DNA from: Sphingopyxis sp. L1A2A
Lineage (GTDB): Bacteria; Pseudomonadota; Alphaproteobacteria; Sphingomonadales; Sphingomonadaceae
DNA length: 64,000 nt
Direction of reading: 5' to 3'
Assembly (NCBI RefSeq): GCF_005502465.1
Contig: NZ_SCOT01000006.1
Span: forward strand, 1-64,000
Part shown: positions 50,560 through 58,648 of the stretch, in pieces
Position numbering within the stretch: position 1 is the stretch's first letter
Layout: each line of letters starts with the position of its first letter
Position numbers and translations under genes: made by a program
The notes under the pieces: generated by a model
Told to the model about the DNA's origin: nothing
Seen by the model: only the letters and a program-made list of their open reading frames with translations
Databases searched by the model: none

Positions 50560-52872
50560 ATGAATCGCAAGTCCGAAATCACGGCCCGCGCGCACAAATT
50601 CTGGCTTGCCGGATCGGCGTCGCTGCTCGCCATCGGCGTGGCCGCCCCGGCCGCCGCCCAAGTCGAAGAAATCATCGTAACCGCACAAAAAGTCGAAGAA
50701 AATGTGCAGGATGTGCCGATTTCCATTACCGCCGTCACCGGCGACCGGCTGATCCAAAGCGGCACCAGCAGCCTCGAGAATATCGGCGACCTCGTCCCCT
50801 CGGTCACCTTCCGCAAGGGCACGACCAGCGCCAATAGCGCGATCATCATGCGCGGCGTCGGCACCATCACCTTTTCGGTCGCCGCCGAGCCCAGTGTGTC
50901 CACCGTTGTCGACGGTGTGGTGCTGAGTCGGTCGGGGCAAGCGTTCAGCGACCTGCTCGACATCGACCGGATCGAAGTGCTGCGCGGACCGCAGGGGACG
51001 TTGTTCGGCAAGAATGCGTCGGCCGGCCTTGTCAACATCGTGTCGAAAGGCGGCACCGAAACGCTCGAAGCCGATCTGCGCGGCGAATATTATGAAGGCA
51101 GCGAATATCGGCTCAAGGGTTCGGTATCGGGGCCGCTGGCGACCGACCTGTCGGCGCGGGTCACCGGCTTTTACGGCAGCTATGACGGCAATATCCGCAA
51201 CGTCTTTTTCGACACCGACGTCAACGGTTACGAGCATTATGGCGCGCGCGGCATCCTCGATTATGACGGCGACGGCGCGCGCATCCGCGTCATCGCCGAC
51301 TATTTCAAGGCCAATGACGATTGCTGCGCCGACGTCACCGGGGTCAGCCGCGGCGCCGTTCTCGATGCCGAACTGGGCTTTCCGGTCGCGCTCGGCACCG
51401 ACCAGCGCACCGTCAATCACAATCTGATCACCCGCACCCGCGACAAGCAGTGGAGCCTGACCGGCAATCTCGATCTCGACGTCCCCGGCGAACATGTGCT
51501 GAGCGTCATCCTCGGCTATCGCAACTGGCAGAATACCGAAATTCGCGAGGGCGACTTCCTGCCGCGCGCGATCGTCGGGACCGCCGAACTGCACGACAAT
51601 GGCTTTGTCAAAACCGATCAGATGTCGGCCGAAATCCGCCTGTCGTCCGATCAGGCGATGCCGTTTTTCTATCAGGTCGGCACCTTCATCTGGCATTCGA
51701 ACAACCGGCAGGATTTCACCCGCCGCGACATCGTCTGCGCGTCATCGACGCTGCCGCTTGCGCCCAGCGGGGCGCGGCCGTGCAACCTCAATGATCCGGT
51801 CAACACCACCTATCCGACCGCGACGTCGTTCAGCGACGTCAACAGCAACAATTTCGCGGTGTTCGGACAGGCGACCTATCGTCTGACCGACCAGCTCAGC
51901 CTGACCGGCGGCCTGCGCTGGACGCGCGATACGCTGAGCTATACCCACACCCGCGCGCCGGGGATCAACGCGGCCACCGGCCTGCCGCTCTCCGGCCCCG
52001 GTGTGTCGGGCAATCCCGCCGGCGGCACGATCGCGGGCGGCGGCACCGGGCTCAACACTTCGAGCGGCAGCACCCAGAACAACAATATCTCGGGCAAGGC
52101 GTCGATCCAGTTCGAACCGACCGACGACCTGTTATTCTATGGCAGCTTTACCCGCGGCTATAAGGGTCCGGCGTTCAACGTCTTTTTCAACTACACCGCC
52201 CCGACCAACGCGGTGCCGATCGATGAAGAATCGTCCGATGCCTATGAAGTCGGCATGAAATCTCAATTCTGGGATCGCCGCATCCAGTTCAACGCCGCGT
52301 TGTTCCAGGCGACCTATGACGGGTTCCAGGCGAACAACTTCGTCCTCTTGAACGGCCAGATCATCACCAATCTGACCAACGCCGGGACGGTGCGGACCAA
52401 GGGTTTCGAGGTCGATACCATCGTCGCCCCGGTCGATGGGCTGACCCTGCGCGGCAGCGTCGCCTATGCCGATGCCAAGGTGCGCCGTTTCAATCCCAAT
52501 CCGCTGACCAACGCGCCCGACGCCCGCGACGGGACGCGGCTGCCGCTGGCGCCGAAATGGAGCTGGAACGTCGGTGCCGATTATGAAACCCCGATCGGCA
52601 GCGCGCTGAAATTCTATGCCGGGACCAGCTACAGCTACACCGGCAAGCAATTCTCGGACCTGGGCGAAGGCGGGCCGCTCGACAGCTACGGCATCTGGAA
52701 CGCGTCGGTCGGGTTCAGCGACGCCGAAGACCTCTATCGCCTGACCTTCCACGCCCGCAACATCGGGGACAAAAGCTATGCCCTGCTCAACGTCGGCAAT
52801 GGCCAGCGCTATCAGATCCCGCGCGACGCCGACCGCTATTTCGGGGTCAGCCTGAGCGCCAAGATCCGCTAA
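50560..52872 (+). CDS. TonB-dependent receptor, probable sulfoquinovose-glycoside uptake
   Basis: A 770-residue receptor. A signal peptide (KFWLAGSASLLAIGVAAPAAAQ) is followed by EEIIVTAQKVEENVQDVPISI, the plug (IDRIEVLRGPQGTLFGKNASAGLVNIVS) and a barrel ending YFGVSLSAKIR. GGGAGG precedes the ATG. It is divergent from the sulfoquinovosidase operon across two operator-like repeats. Since the enzyme is cytoplasmic, the receptor and the MFS carrier probably take up intact glycosides such as sulfoquinovosyl glycerol. The substrate is inferred from context. Confidence 0.9.
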   Translation: MNRKSEITARAHKFWLAGSASLLAIGVAAPAAAQVEEIIVTAQKVEENVQDVPISITAVTGDRLIQSGTSSLENIGDLVPSVTFRKGTTSANSAIIMRGVGTITFSVAAEPSVSTVVDGVVLSRSGQAFSDLLDIDRIEVLRGPQGTLFGKNASAGLVNIVSKGGTETLEADLRGEYYEGSEYRLKGSVSGPLATDLSARVTGFYGSYDGNIRNVFFDTDVNGYEHYGARGILDYDGDGARIRVIADYFKANDDCCADVTGVSRGAVLDAELGFPVALGTDQRTVNHNLITRTRDKQWSLTGNLDLDVPGEHVLSVILGYRNWQNTEIREGDFLPRAIVGTAELHDNGFVKTDQMSAEIRLSSDQAMPFFYQVGTFIWHSNNRQDFTRRDIVCASSTLPLAPSGARPCNLNDPVNTTYPTATSFSDVNSNNFAVFGQATYRLTDQLSLTGGLRWTRDTLSYTHTRAPGINAATGLPLSGPGVSGNPAGGTIAGGGTGLNTSSGSTQNNNISGKASIQFEPTDDLLFYGSFTRGYKGPAFNVFFNYTAPTNAVPIDEESSDAYEVGMKSQFWDRRIQFNAALFQATYDGFQANNFVLLNGQIITNLTNAGTVRTKGFEVDTIVAPVDGLTLRGSVAYADAKVRRFNPNPLTNAPDARDGTRLPLAPKWSWNVGADYETPIGSALKFYAGTSYSYTGKQFSDLGEGGPLDSYGIWNASVGFSDAEDLYRLTFHARNIGDKSYALLNVGNGQRYQIPRDADRYFGVSLSAKIR

Positions 52873-52891
52873 GCGCGCGATCAGCCAACGC

Positions 52892-52934
52892 AAAAAAGGG
52901 GCGTCGCGGGATAGACCGCGGCGCCCCTTTTTTT
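52892..52934. terminator. Bidirectional rho-independent terminator
   Basis: A long GC-rich hairpin (GGGGCG...CGCGG / CCGCG...CGCCCC) flanked by A and T runs, between the convergent TonB receptor and MFS genes. Confidence 0.92.
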
Positions 52935-52978
52935 ATTGGCCCGTTTTGTCGGGCGGCGGGCCGCGCGGCCCGCCTTCC

Positions 52979-54238
52979 TTATGCCTCCTCGCTGTTGACC
53001 ACGACCAGCCGCGGCTGCATCAGGTGGATCCAGCCCAGCGCCAGCAGATAGGCGCTCGCCGACATCAGGAACATCGGCGCATAGCCAAGCCCGGTGTGGA
53101 GCGCCCAGCCGGTGAACTCCAGCATCGCAGCGCCCGACAGATTGCCCGCCAGCGCCCCCATCGCGATCACGCTGCCGACCTGACGCGCCGGGACAATGTC
53201 GGCGGTCATGCCAAAAATGTTGGTCGAAAAGCCCTGATGGGCAAACAGACCCAGGCCGATTACCAGCGCCGCGGCCCATTGGTTCGGCGCCAGCAGCGCC
53301 AGCGGCAGCGGCAGGATGAGCAGTGCATAAAAGAACATCGACGATTTGCGGGCGCCGTTTTCGCTCATCCCGCGGCTGAGCAGCGCCGGAAACAGAAAGC
53401 CGCTCGACAGCGCGCCGGCCGCCGCCATGACATAGACGATCGCGGTCGGATAACCGATTTCGCCCTGCCCCAGCGAGAATTGCCGGGCAAAGAAATCGGG
53501 GGCCCAGAACAGGATGAACCACCACACCAGATCGGTCAGCGTCTTGGCGCCGATGACCGCCAGCGTTCGCCGATCCTTGATCAGTTTGCGCCACGGATCG
53601 GCGCGCTCCTGCGGCGCATCGACCGCCGCCTGCGCGCCCACCGGCCGCAGCTTCGCGGTGCCGAGCCACCAGAAGAACAGCCAGACAAAGCCCAGCGCCC
53701 CGGTGATCAGGAACGCCGCCTGCCAGCCCAGCGCCAAAGCCAGCACCGGCACCGCCAGCGGCGCGAGGATGGCGCCGATGTTCGACGCGCTGTTGATGAC
53801 GCCCAGCCCGACCGAGCGTTCCTTGACCGGCAGATAGGTGGCCGCCGCCTTGATCGCCGCCGGGGTGTTGACCGATTCAGCGATGGCCAGCGCGACGCGC
53901 GCCGCGACGAATTGCTGGACGCTGGCCGCCAGCGCATGCGCCATGCCGGCCAGGCTCCACACCCCGACCGCGAGACCATAGCCCCAGCGTACCCCGACCC
54001 GGTCAATGAACCAGCCGACGCCGAGCAGCGAAAAGGCGGCCGCGATCTGAAACGACGAGCCGAAATGGGCGAAATCCTGATCGCTCCATTGGAAATCGGC
54101 CTGCAACATCGGCTTGAGCAGCGCCAGCACCTGGCGGTCGAGATAATTGAGCGCGGTCCCAAAGAAGATCAGCGCGATCAGGCCGATACGAATGGCGCGC
54201 TGCGCGGCGTCGGTCGCGGATGCGGTAGTTTCAGCCAT
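52979..54238 (-). CDS. MFS transporter, probable sulfoquinovose uptake
   Basis: A 419-residue carrier with 12 predicted spans. It begins IRIGLIALIFFGTALNYLDRQVLALLKPMLQADFQWSD, like ACS/hexuronate-type (ExuT/GudP) MFS proteins that carry acidic sugars. A GVGWFIDRVGVRWGYGLAV loop follows helix 2. An anionic sugar such as sulfoquinovose would fit this subfamily. It is divergent from the FMN reductase gene across an operator-like repeat at 54340. It replaces the ABC importer found in the Agrobacterium sulfo-SMO cluster. Confidence 0.85.
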   Translation of the reverse strand: MAETTASATDAAQRAIRIGLIALIFFGTALNYLDRQVLALLKPMLQADFQWSDQDFAHFGSSFQIAAAFSLLGVGWFIDRVGVRWGYGLAVGVWSLAGMAHALAASVQQFVAARVALAIAESVNTPAAIKAAATYLPVKERSVGLGVINSASNIGAILAPLAVPVLALALGWQAAFLITGALGFVWLFFWWLGTAKLRPVGAQAAVDAPQERADPWRKLIKDRRTLAVIGAKTLTDLVWWFILFWAPDFFARQFSLGQGEIGYPTAIVYVMAAAGALSSGFLFPALLSRGMSENGARKSSMFFYALLILPLPLALLAPNQWAAALVIGLGLFAHQGFSTNIFGMTADIVPARQVGSVIAMGALAGNLSGAAMLEFTGWALHTGLGYAPMFLMSASAYLLALGWIHLMQPRLVVVNSEEA

Positions 54239-54339
54239 ATCGGCCCTCTCTCGTCAGGGTCGCGCGCTATGCGCTGCGCGTCGACCGTTCCAGCCCAATT
54301 AGGGCTTGCGTTACGCCGTTTCACGGGCCTAGAGAATCG

Positions 54340-54358
54340 TATGACACCGCGAGACATA
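54340..54358. promoter_or_regulatory. Candidate LacI operator 3 of the SQ cluster
   Basis: TATGACACCGCGAGACATA shares 16 of 19 bases with the operator at 50448. It lies between the divergent MFS and FMN reductase genes, linking them to the LacI regulator of the cluster. Confidence 0.65.
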
Positions 54359-54417
54359 AGGCAAGCCGCTTTGCCGTCCGTATCCCGCCGCGGGCATCGA
54401 ACAGAGGAGCCAAGCCC

Positions 54418-54972
54418 ATGAGGTCCATCGTTGCGCTCGGCGGCACGCCGCGCCCCGGATCGTCGACCGAAAAAATCCTCGAGATATGCTGTCGCGCCGC
54501 GGCGGCCGAGGGTGCGGTCATCACCCGCTTCGACGGCGCCTATATGAGCGCGCTGCCCTATTATCGCGGTCCGGGCCACAGCGATCAGGCGGGGGCCGAA
54601 ATGGTCGCCGCGGTGCGCGATGCCGACGGGTTGATCATCGCGTCGCCCGGCTATCACGGCAGCATTTCGGGGCTGGTCAAAAACGCCCTCGATTATTTCG
54701 AGGATTTGTCGACCGATGTCCGGCCCTATTTCCATGGCCGCCCGGTCGGGCTGATCGCGACCGCGTTCGGCCATCAGGCGGCGATGAGCACCTTGTTAAC
54801 CCTGCGCAGCATCACCCATGCGCTGCGCGGGTGGCCGACGCCGATCGGCGCCGCGATCCGCACCACCCCCGAAACCTTTGACGATCTGGGCGAAATATTG
54901 GACGTCGGGGCGCGGATGCAGCTGGAACTGGTCGGCAAGCAGGTCGTCGGAGCGGCGGGCATCCTGTCATGA
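54418..54972 (+). CDS. smoA: NAD(P)H-dependent FMN reductase, SmoA-like
   Basis: A 184-residue flavodoxin-fold reductase. The phosphate loop is LGGTPRPGSSTEKIL, and SPGYHGSISGLVKNALDY is the classical motif of this family (SsuE-like). It would supply FMNH2 to the sulfoquinovose monooxygenase. GAGGAGCC precedes the ATG. Its TGA overlaps the start of the RibB-like gene, so the two are translated together. The operator at 54340 puts it under the cluster's LacI regulator. Confidence 0.87.
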   Translation: MRSIVALGGTPRPGSSTEKILEICCRAAAAEGAVITRFDGAYMSALPYYRGPGHSDQAGAEMVAAVRDADGLIIASPGYHGSISGLVKNALDYFEDLSTDVRPYFHGRPVGLIATAFGHQAAMSTLLTLRSITHALRGWPTPIGAAIRTTPETFDDLGEILDVGARMQLELVGKQVVGAAGILS

Positions 54973-55574
54973 CCGCCTCCGGCGACAGCGCGCTGGACGC
55001 CATCGGCCAGCATCTGGCGGACGGCGGTCTGATCATCCTGGCGGGCGATGCGCTGCGCCATGGCGACCTCGACTTTGCGATGGCGGCCAGCCGGGTGACG
55101 CCGCAGGCGATCAATTTCATGGCGCGCCATGGCCGCGGCCTGATCTGCTTGGGGCTGACTCAGCCGCGGGCTTGGAAACTGGGGATCACGCCGCAAAACA
55201 GCGGCGAAGGCGGCGACAGCGGACGGCCGTTCGGGGTGTCGATCGAAGCGCGGCACGGCGTCGAAACCGGCATTTCGGCGCATGATCGCGCGCATACTAT
55301 CGCGGTCGCCATGGCGCCCGACGCGCGCGCCGCCGATCTGGTCAAACCCGGTCATGTCTTTCCGCTGATCGCCGACCCGGGCGGCCTCGCCGCGCGGCGC
55401 TCGACGCTCGAGGCGGGGATCGCGCTATGCGATCGTTTCGATCTGGGGGAGGGCGTCGTGCTGTGTGCGATCATGCGCGACGACGGCACGATGGCGCGCT
55501 GCGCCGACATGGCGGGCTTCGCCGCCGAGCACGGCACGCCGATCGTCGACATCGGCGATCTGCTCGTTGGATAG
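54969..55574 (+). CDS. RibB-like (DHBP synthase fold) protein with replaced metal ligands
   Basis: A 201-residue protein that aligns along its whole length with E. coli RibB (3,4-dihydroxy-2-butanone-4-phosphate synthase). Conserved parts include [32 protein letters not shown] and [11 protein letters not shown]. However, the DDEDRENEGD loop aligns without gaps to [10 protein letters not shown], changing Glu26 to His and Glu28 to Asp, and GGHTEA aligns to RSTLEA, changing His153 to Thr. Both Mg ligands of RibB are therefore lost. Coupling to the FMN reductase suggests a role linked to flavin or to the SQ pathway, but not ordinary DHBP synthesis. Confidence 0.75.
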   Translation: MTASGDSALDAIGQHLADGGLIILAGDALRHGDLDFAMAASRVTPQAINFMARHGRGLICLGLTQPRAWKLGITPQNSGEGGDSGRPFGVSIEARHGVETGISAHDRAHTIAVAMAPDARAADLVKPGHVFPLIADPGGLAARRSTLEAGIALCDRFDLGEGVVLCAIMRDDGTMARCADMAGFAAEHGTPIVDIGDLLVG

Positions 55575-56637
55575 CGGGCGTCAGGCAGAGCGGGTCGGCG
55601 CCGATCTCTATGGCGAAATCTGGCTCGCCGACGCTCTAACCCGCAAGGCGCGATGGTCGGCGCGATTGTGGCTTCCCGGCCTTTGCGTCATCGCCATCGC
55701 GGCGGCGGCGGCGGCGTGGCTGTCCGACCATTATGCAATGCCGGTCATTCTGGCGGGCTTGCTGATCGGCCTCGCGCTCAATTTTCTGGCCGCCAATCCG
55801 CGCCTGCATCCCGGCATAGATCTGTGCGGCACGGCGGGGCTGCGGTGGGGGATTGTGCTGCTCGGCACGCAGGTGACGGCGGCGCAGATCGCCACGCTGG
55901 GCGTTGCCAGCTTTGCCGCCCTGATCGCCATCGTCGCGCTGGTCATCGCCGCCGGCCTCGTGGGGGCGCGGCTGAGCGGCGACAGCCGGTTCGTCGGCCT
56001 GCTGGCGGGCGGCGCGACCGCCATCTGCGGCGCGTCGGCCGCCCTGGCCATTTACGCGCTGATCGGGCGCGAGCGGCTGGACCAGCACCGCTTCACCTTT
56101 ACCCTGGTCGGGATTTCGCTCGCCAGCGCCATCGCAATGTCCTTCTACCCCCTGCTCGCGGCGCAGTTTCACTTCACCGACCGGCAAGCCGGATTTCTGA
56201 TGGGCGCCGCCATTCACGACGTCGCCCAGTCGCTGGGGGCGGGCTATAATTATTCGGCGGGCGCCGGCGAGGTGGCGGCGATCGTGAAGCTCACCCGCGT
56301 CGCCTTGCTGGCGCCGGTGGTGGCGGTGCTGGCGCTGATCATCGGACGATCGGATCAGGCGGCACGGCGACGTTTTGAACCGCTGGGGATGCCTTGGTTC
56401 ATCTGGGCGTTTTTGGCCCTGGTGCTGGCCGGATCGCTTTTTCCGCTGCCCGCGTGGCTCAAGGACTATGGCCTGTTGGCGTCGAAAGCGCTGCTGCTGT
56501 TTGCGGTCGTTGCAACCGCGATGCGATCGCGCCTCGACACGCTGCTGTCGGACGGCTGGCGGGGGCTCGTCCCGATCCTGGTCGCAACCCTGGTCTCGCT
56601 TTTCGCCGCCTTCGGCTTTGCGTGGCGATATCTCTGA
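55567..56637 (+). CDS. YeiH/PSE-family putative sulfate/sulfite exporter
   Basis: About 356 residues with roughly ten membrane spans. The family block FTFTLVGISLASAIAMSFYPLLA ... GFLMGAAIHDVAQSLGAGYNYSAGAGEVAAIVKLTRVALLAPVV is clear, as is AGGATAICGASAALAIYALIG. In this pathway it would export the sulfite released by the monooxygenase. The most likely start is TTG at 55567, overlapping the end of the RibB-like gene; no ATG lies before the first span. Transport of sulfite is inferred from context; family members are biochemically little known. Confidence 0.82.
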   Translation: MDSGRQAERVGADLYGEIWLADALTRKARWSARLWLPGLCVIAIAAAAAAWLSDHYAMPVILAGLLIGLALNFLAANPRLHPGIDLCGTAGLRWGIVLLGTQVTAAQIATLGVASFAALIAIVALVIAAGLVGARLSGDSRFVGLLAGGATAICGASAALAIYALIGRERLDQHRFTFTLVGISLASAIAMSFYPLLAAQFHFTDRQAGFLMGAAIHDVAQSLGAGYNYSAGAGEVAAIVKLTRVALLAPVVAVLALIIGRSDQAARRRFEPLGMPWFIWAFLALVLAGSLFPLPAWLKDYGLLASKALLLFAVVATAMRSRLDTLLSDGWRGLVPILVATLVSLFAAFGFAWRYL

Positions 56638-56770
56638 CCCAGCTTTGGCGGGCGCGTCATCATAAGCAATCGCGGCCCGCGCACCGGTTCATTGCAACTC
56701 GCTCCGCATCGGCGCCAATGCCGCGCGATCCGGGCTGTTCGCGGTCGCGCGGTCGCGGCAGGGACAGGGG

Positions 56771-57424
56771 GTGAGCGATTTTGCGGGCCATATCCACCTC
56801 GTCCTGCCCGACCCCACCGAGCGCGCCGCCTGTTTTCGCGCGCTGGCAGGGGGCGGGGCGCGGATCGTGCGCAGCTTTGCCAGCGCCGATGCGTGGCTGG
56901 AGGCGGAGGGCGATAGCGGCGGCGCGATCCTGCTGTTTCGCTGGCACCAGCCGGGCCGGATCGATGGCGCGGCGCTGCTCGACCGGGTCGCCGCGCGCGA
57001 CGACATCGCCGCCTTTGTCGTCGCCGAACAGCTGAGCATCGCCGAATCGCGCGCGATCCTGCGCGGCGGCGCGCGCGACCTGCTGCCCGCGCCGCTCGAT
57101 CCGCGCGTCGTTTGCCGCGCCGTCGACGCCGAACTGGGCGACTGGACCGCTCGCCAAGCGGCGCGGACCCGGCGCTGCGAGGCCGCAGCGCGGCTGGCGG
57201 CGCTGACCCCGCGCGAGCGCGATATCCTGGCCGCGATCGCCGCCGGGCTCGGCAACAAGGCGATCGCGCGGCAGCTGGCGTTGAGCCCGCGGACGATCGA
57301 GGTCCATCGCGCCAACATCATGCGCCGCGCCGGCGCGGGCAATGTCGCCGAGCTGCTGCGGTTGCAGTTTACCGCCGAACAGGCGCGCGGCGCGGCGGGT
57401 AATCCGGTCCATTATGGCGCATGA
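56771..57424 (+). CDS. FixJ/NarL-like regulator with degenerate receiver domain
   Basis: A 217-residue protein with a receiver-like domain (residues 5-125) and a LuxR-type HTH (LTPRERDILAAIAAGLGNKAIARQLALSPRTIEVHRANIMRRAGAGNVAELLRL). The strand that should end in the phosphorylated Asp reads GAILLFRWHQPGRIDG, so Asp is Phe and phosphorylation is unlikely. A GTG start follows a G-rich stretch. No sensor kinase is nearby. It may be controlled by protein contact or a small ligand. Targets are unknown. Confidence 0.78.
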   Translation: MSDFAGHIHLVLPDPTERAACFRALAGGGARIVRSFASADAWLEAEGDSGGAILLFRWHQPGRIDGAALLDRVAARDDIAAFVVAEQLSIAESRAILRGGARDLLPAPLDPRVVCRAVDAELGDWTARQAARTRRCEAAARLAALTPRERDILAAIAAGLGNKAIARQLALSPRTIEVHRANIMRRAGAGNVAELLRLQFTAEQARGAAGNPVHYGA

Positions 57425-57560
57425 TCAGCGCGCCGCGCGGCCAGCGCCGCCGTACCCCGACTATAAGGCATTTGAACGGTGCCCCGCCCTTGTGTTGGTC
57501 CCCATGGGCGCTGCCGTTCATTCGCAACGGGTCAACCCCACCTGACCCCGCGCAACCGAC

Positions 57561-57597
57561 AGGGCCGACAGAGGATGTTCCTTCCTCTGTCGGCCCT
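57561..57597. terminator. Strong hairpin, probable terminator
   Basis: A 15-bp perfect stem (AGGGCCGACAGAGGA / TCCTCTGTCGGCCCT) with a 7-base loop, between the LuxR-type gene and the convergent acyltransferase gene. It touches the acyltransferase stop codon. The T run is short, so it may also act as a barrier or processing element. Confidence 0.7.
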
Positions 57598-58648
57598 ATT
57601 GATTCCCGGTCACGACCGCGCGCTGCTCGGCGCGGCCCATCGCAAGCAGGATCGGATCGGTCGCCTGCCGCGCGGCAAAGTCGGCCTTGCTGGCGATCCC
57701 CTGCCATTCGATGCCGATCAGCGCCTGCGCGATCGCGCCGCCCAGCGTGTCGCCGGGGCCGGGCAGGATGAGGACATCGGGGGCATATTCCTTGACCGCG
57801 ACCTGCACCGAGCGCGCGAAATCATAGGGCGCGAGGATCTGGTGGCCGAAGCTATAGTCCCAGACGGCGGCGGGGTCGCTGGCAAAGCGGCGCCAGATAT
57901 GGCCGCGGCCATCGACCATCGGGATCGCGGGTGCGCCGAACAGCGCGGGCGCCAGTTCGGCCTTTGCCTTGTCCGAGCTGCCGAACATCAGCGGGGTGTG
58001 GAACGGACCATGGCCCGCAAGGCGCAGCGGATCGCGGCCGGGGATCGGCGGCGCTTCGGCGAGCAGCGCGGCGAGGCCTGCCTCATTGCCCGCAAAAACG
58101 AGCATGCCGGCGAGGTCGATCGACAGCGCGAGCGCGTGATCGGGGCGCGCGGTGATTGCGGCGGCGAGGCCCAGCAGCTGCTCGCGCAGGCCGGGAACGG
58201 GGCGCCAAGTCTCATCGACGACTTGCAGCAATATCTGTCCGCCGGGGCCGTGCGTCTGGCTGTTGAGTCCCATCGCGTTCGCGATGCGAAAACCATCCGC
58301 GACCGACACCGCGCCGCCGAGCGCGAGCGCGCTGTACCAGCCCATCGAATTGCCCGCGACCGCCACGACGTCGAATTTCTCGCGGTCGATGCTGAGATAG
58401 TCGAGGACGGTCGCGGTATAGATCAGCGGCGCCGCTACATCGCCGCGCATATGCGTCGCGACGCTGAAGCGGTCGGCACCGTCGAGTTCGCTCACCGTCG
58501 GCTGGCCGCGCGCGCGGCGCTGCGCGTCGAAATCGGCGATCAGGTCGGCAAAGCGCGCGCCGTGCAGCCGCGCGATGCTGCCCAGCTCGCCCTTGCCATA
58601 GGTGCCGCGGCCGGGCGCGACGACGAGCGCGGTCTTGCGCGCGCTCAT
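57596..58648 (-). CDS. Malonyl/acyltransferase-like (FabD-family) protein
   Basis: A 350-residue protein of the acyl-carrier-protein acyltransferase fold. The nucleophile motif is VVAVAGNSMGWYSALALGGAVS (usual GHSLGEYSAL), and the catalytic His is in LAGHGPFHTPLM. It starts MSARKTALVVAPGRGTYGKGELG, longer than FabD at the N-terminus. It is coupled (ATGA) to an E1 dehydrogenase gene, an unusual partner, so the acyl donor may be a branched or keto-acid-derived CoA rather than malonyl-CoA. The function is not assigned. Confidence 0.72.
   Translation of the reverse strand: MSARKTALVVAPGRGTYGKGELGSIARLHGARFADLIADFDAQRRARGQPTVSELDGADRFSVATHMRGDVAAPLIYTATVLDYLSIDREKFDVVAVAGNSMGWYSALALGGAVSVADGFRIANAMGLNSQTHGPGGQILLQVVDETWRPVPGLREQLLGLAAAITARPDHALALSIDLAGMLVFAGNEAGLAALLAEAPPIPGRDPLRLAGHGPFHTPLMFGSSDKAKAELAPALFGAPAIPMVDGRGHIWRRFASDPAAVWDYSFGHQILAPYDFARSVQVAVKEYAPDVLILPGPGDTLGGAIAQALIGIEWQGIASKADFAARQATDPILLAMGRAEQRAVVTGNQ

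Noticed and set aside
52946-54421. 491-codon plus-strand frame antisense to the MFS gene
   Set aside because: Charged low-complexity shadow; the MFS gene is well supported.
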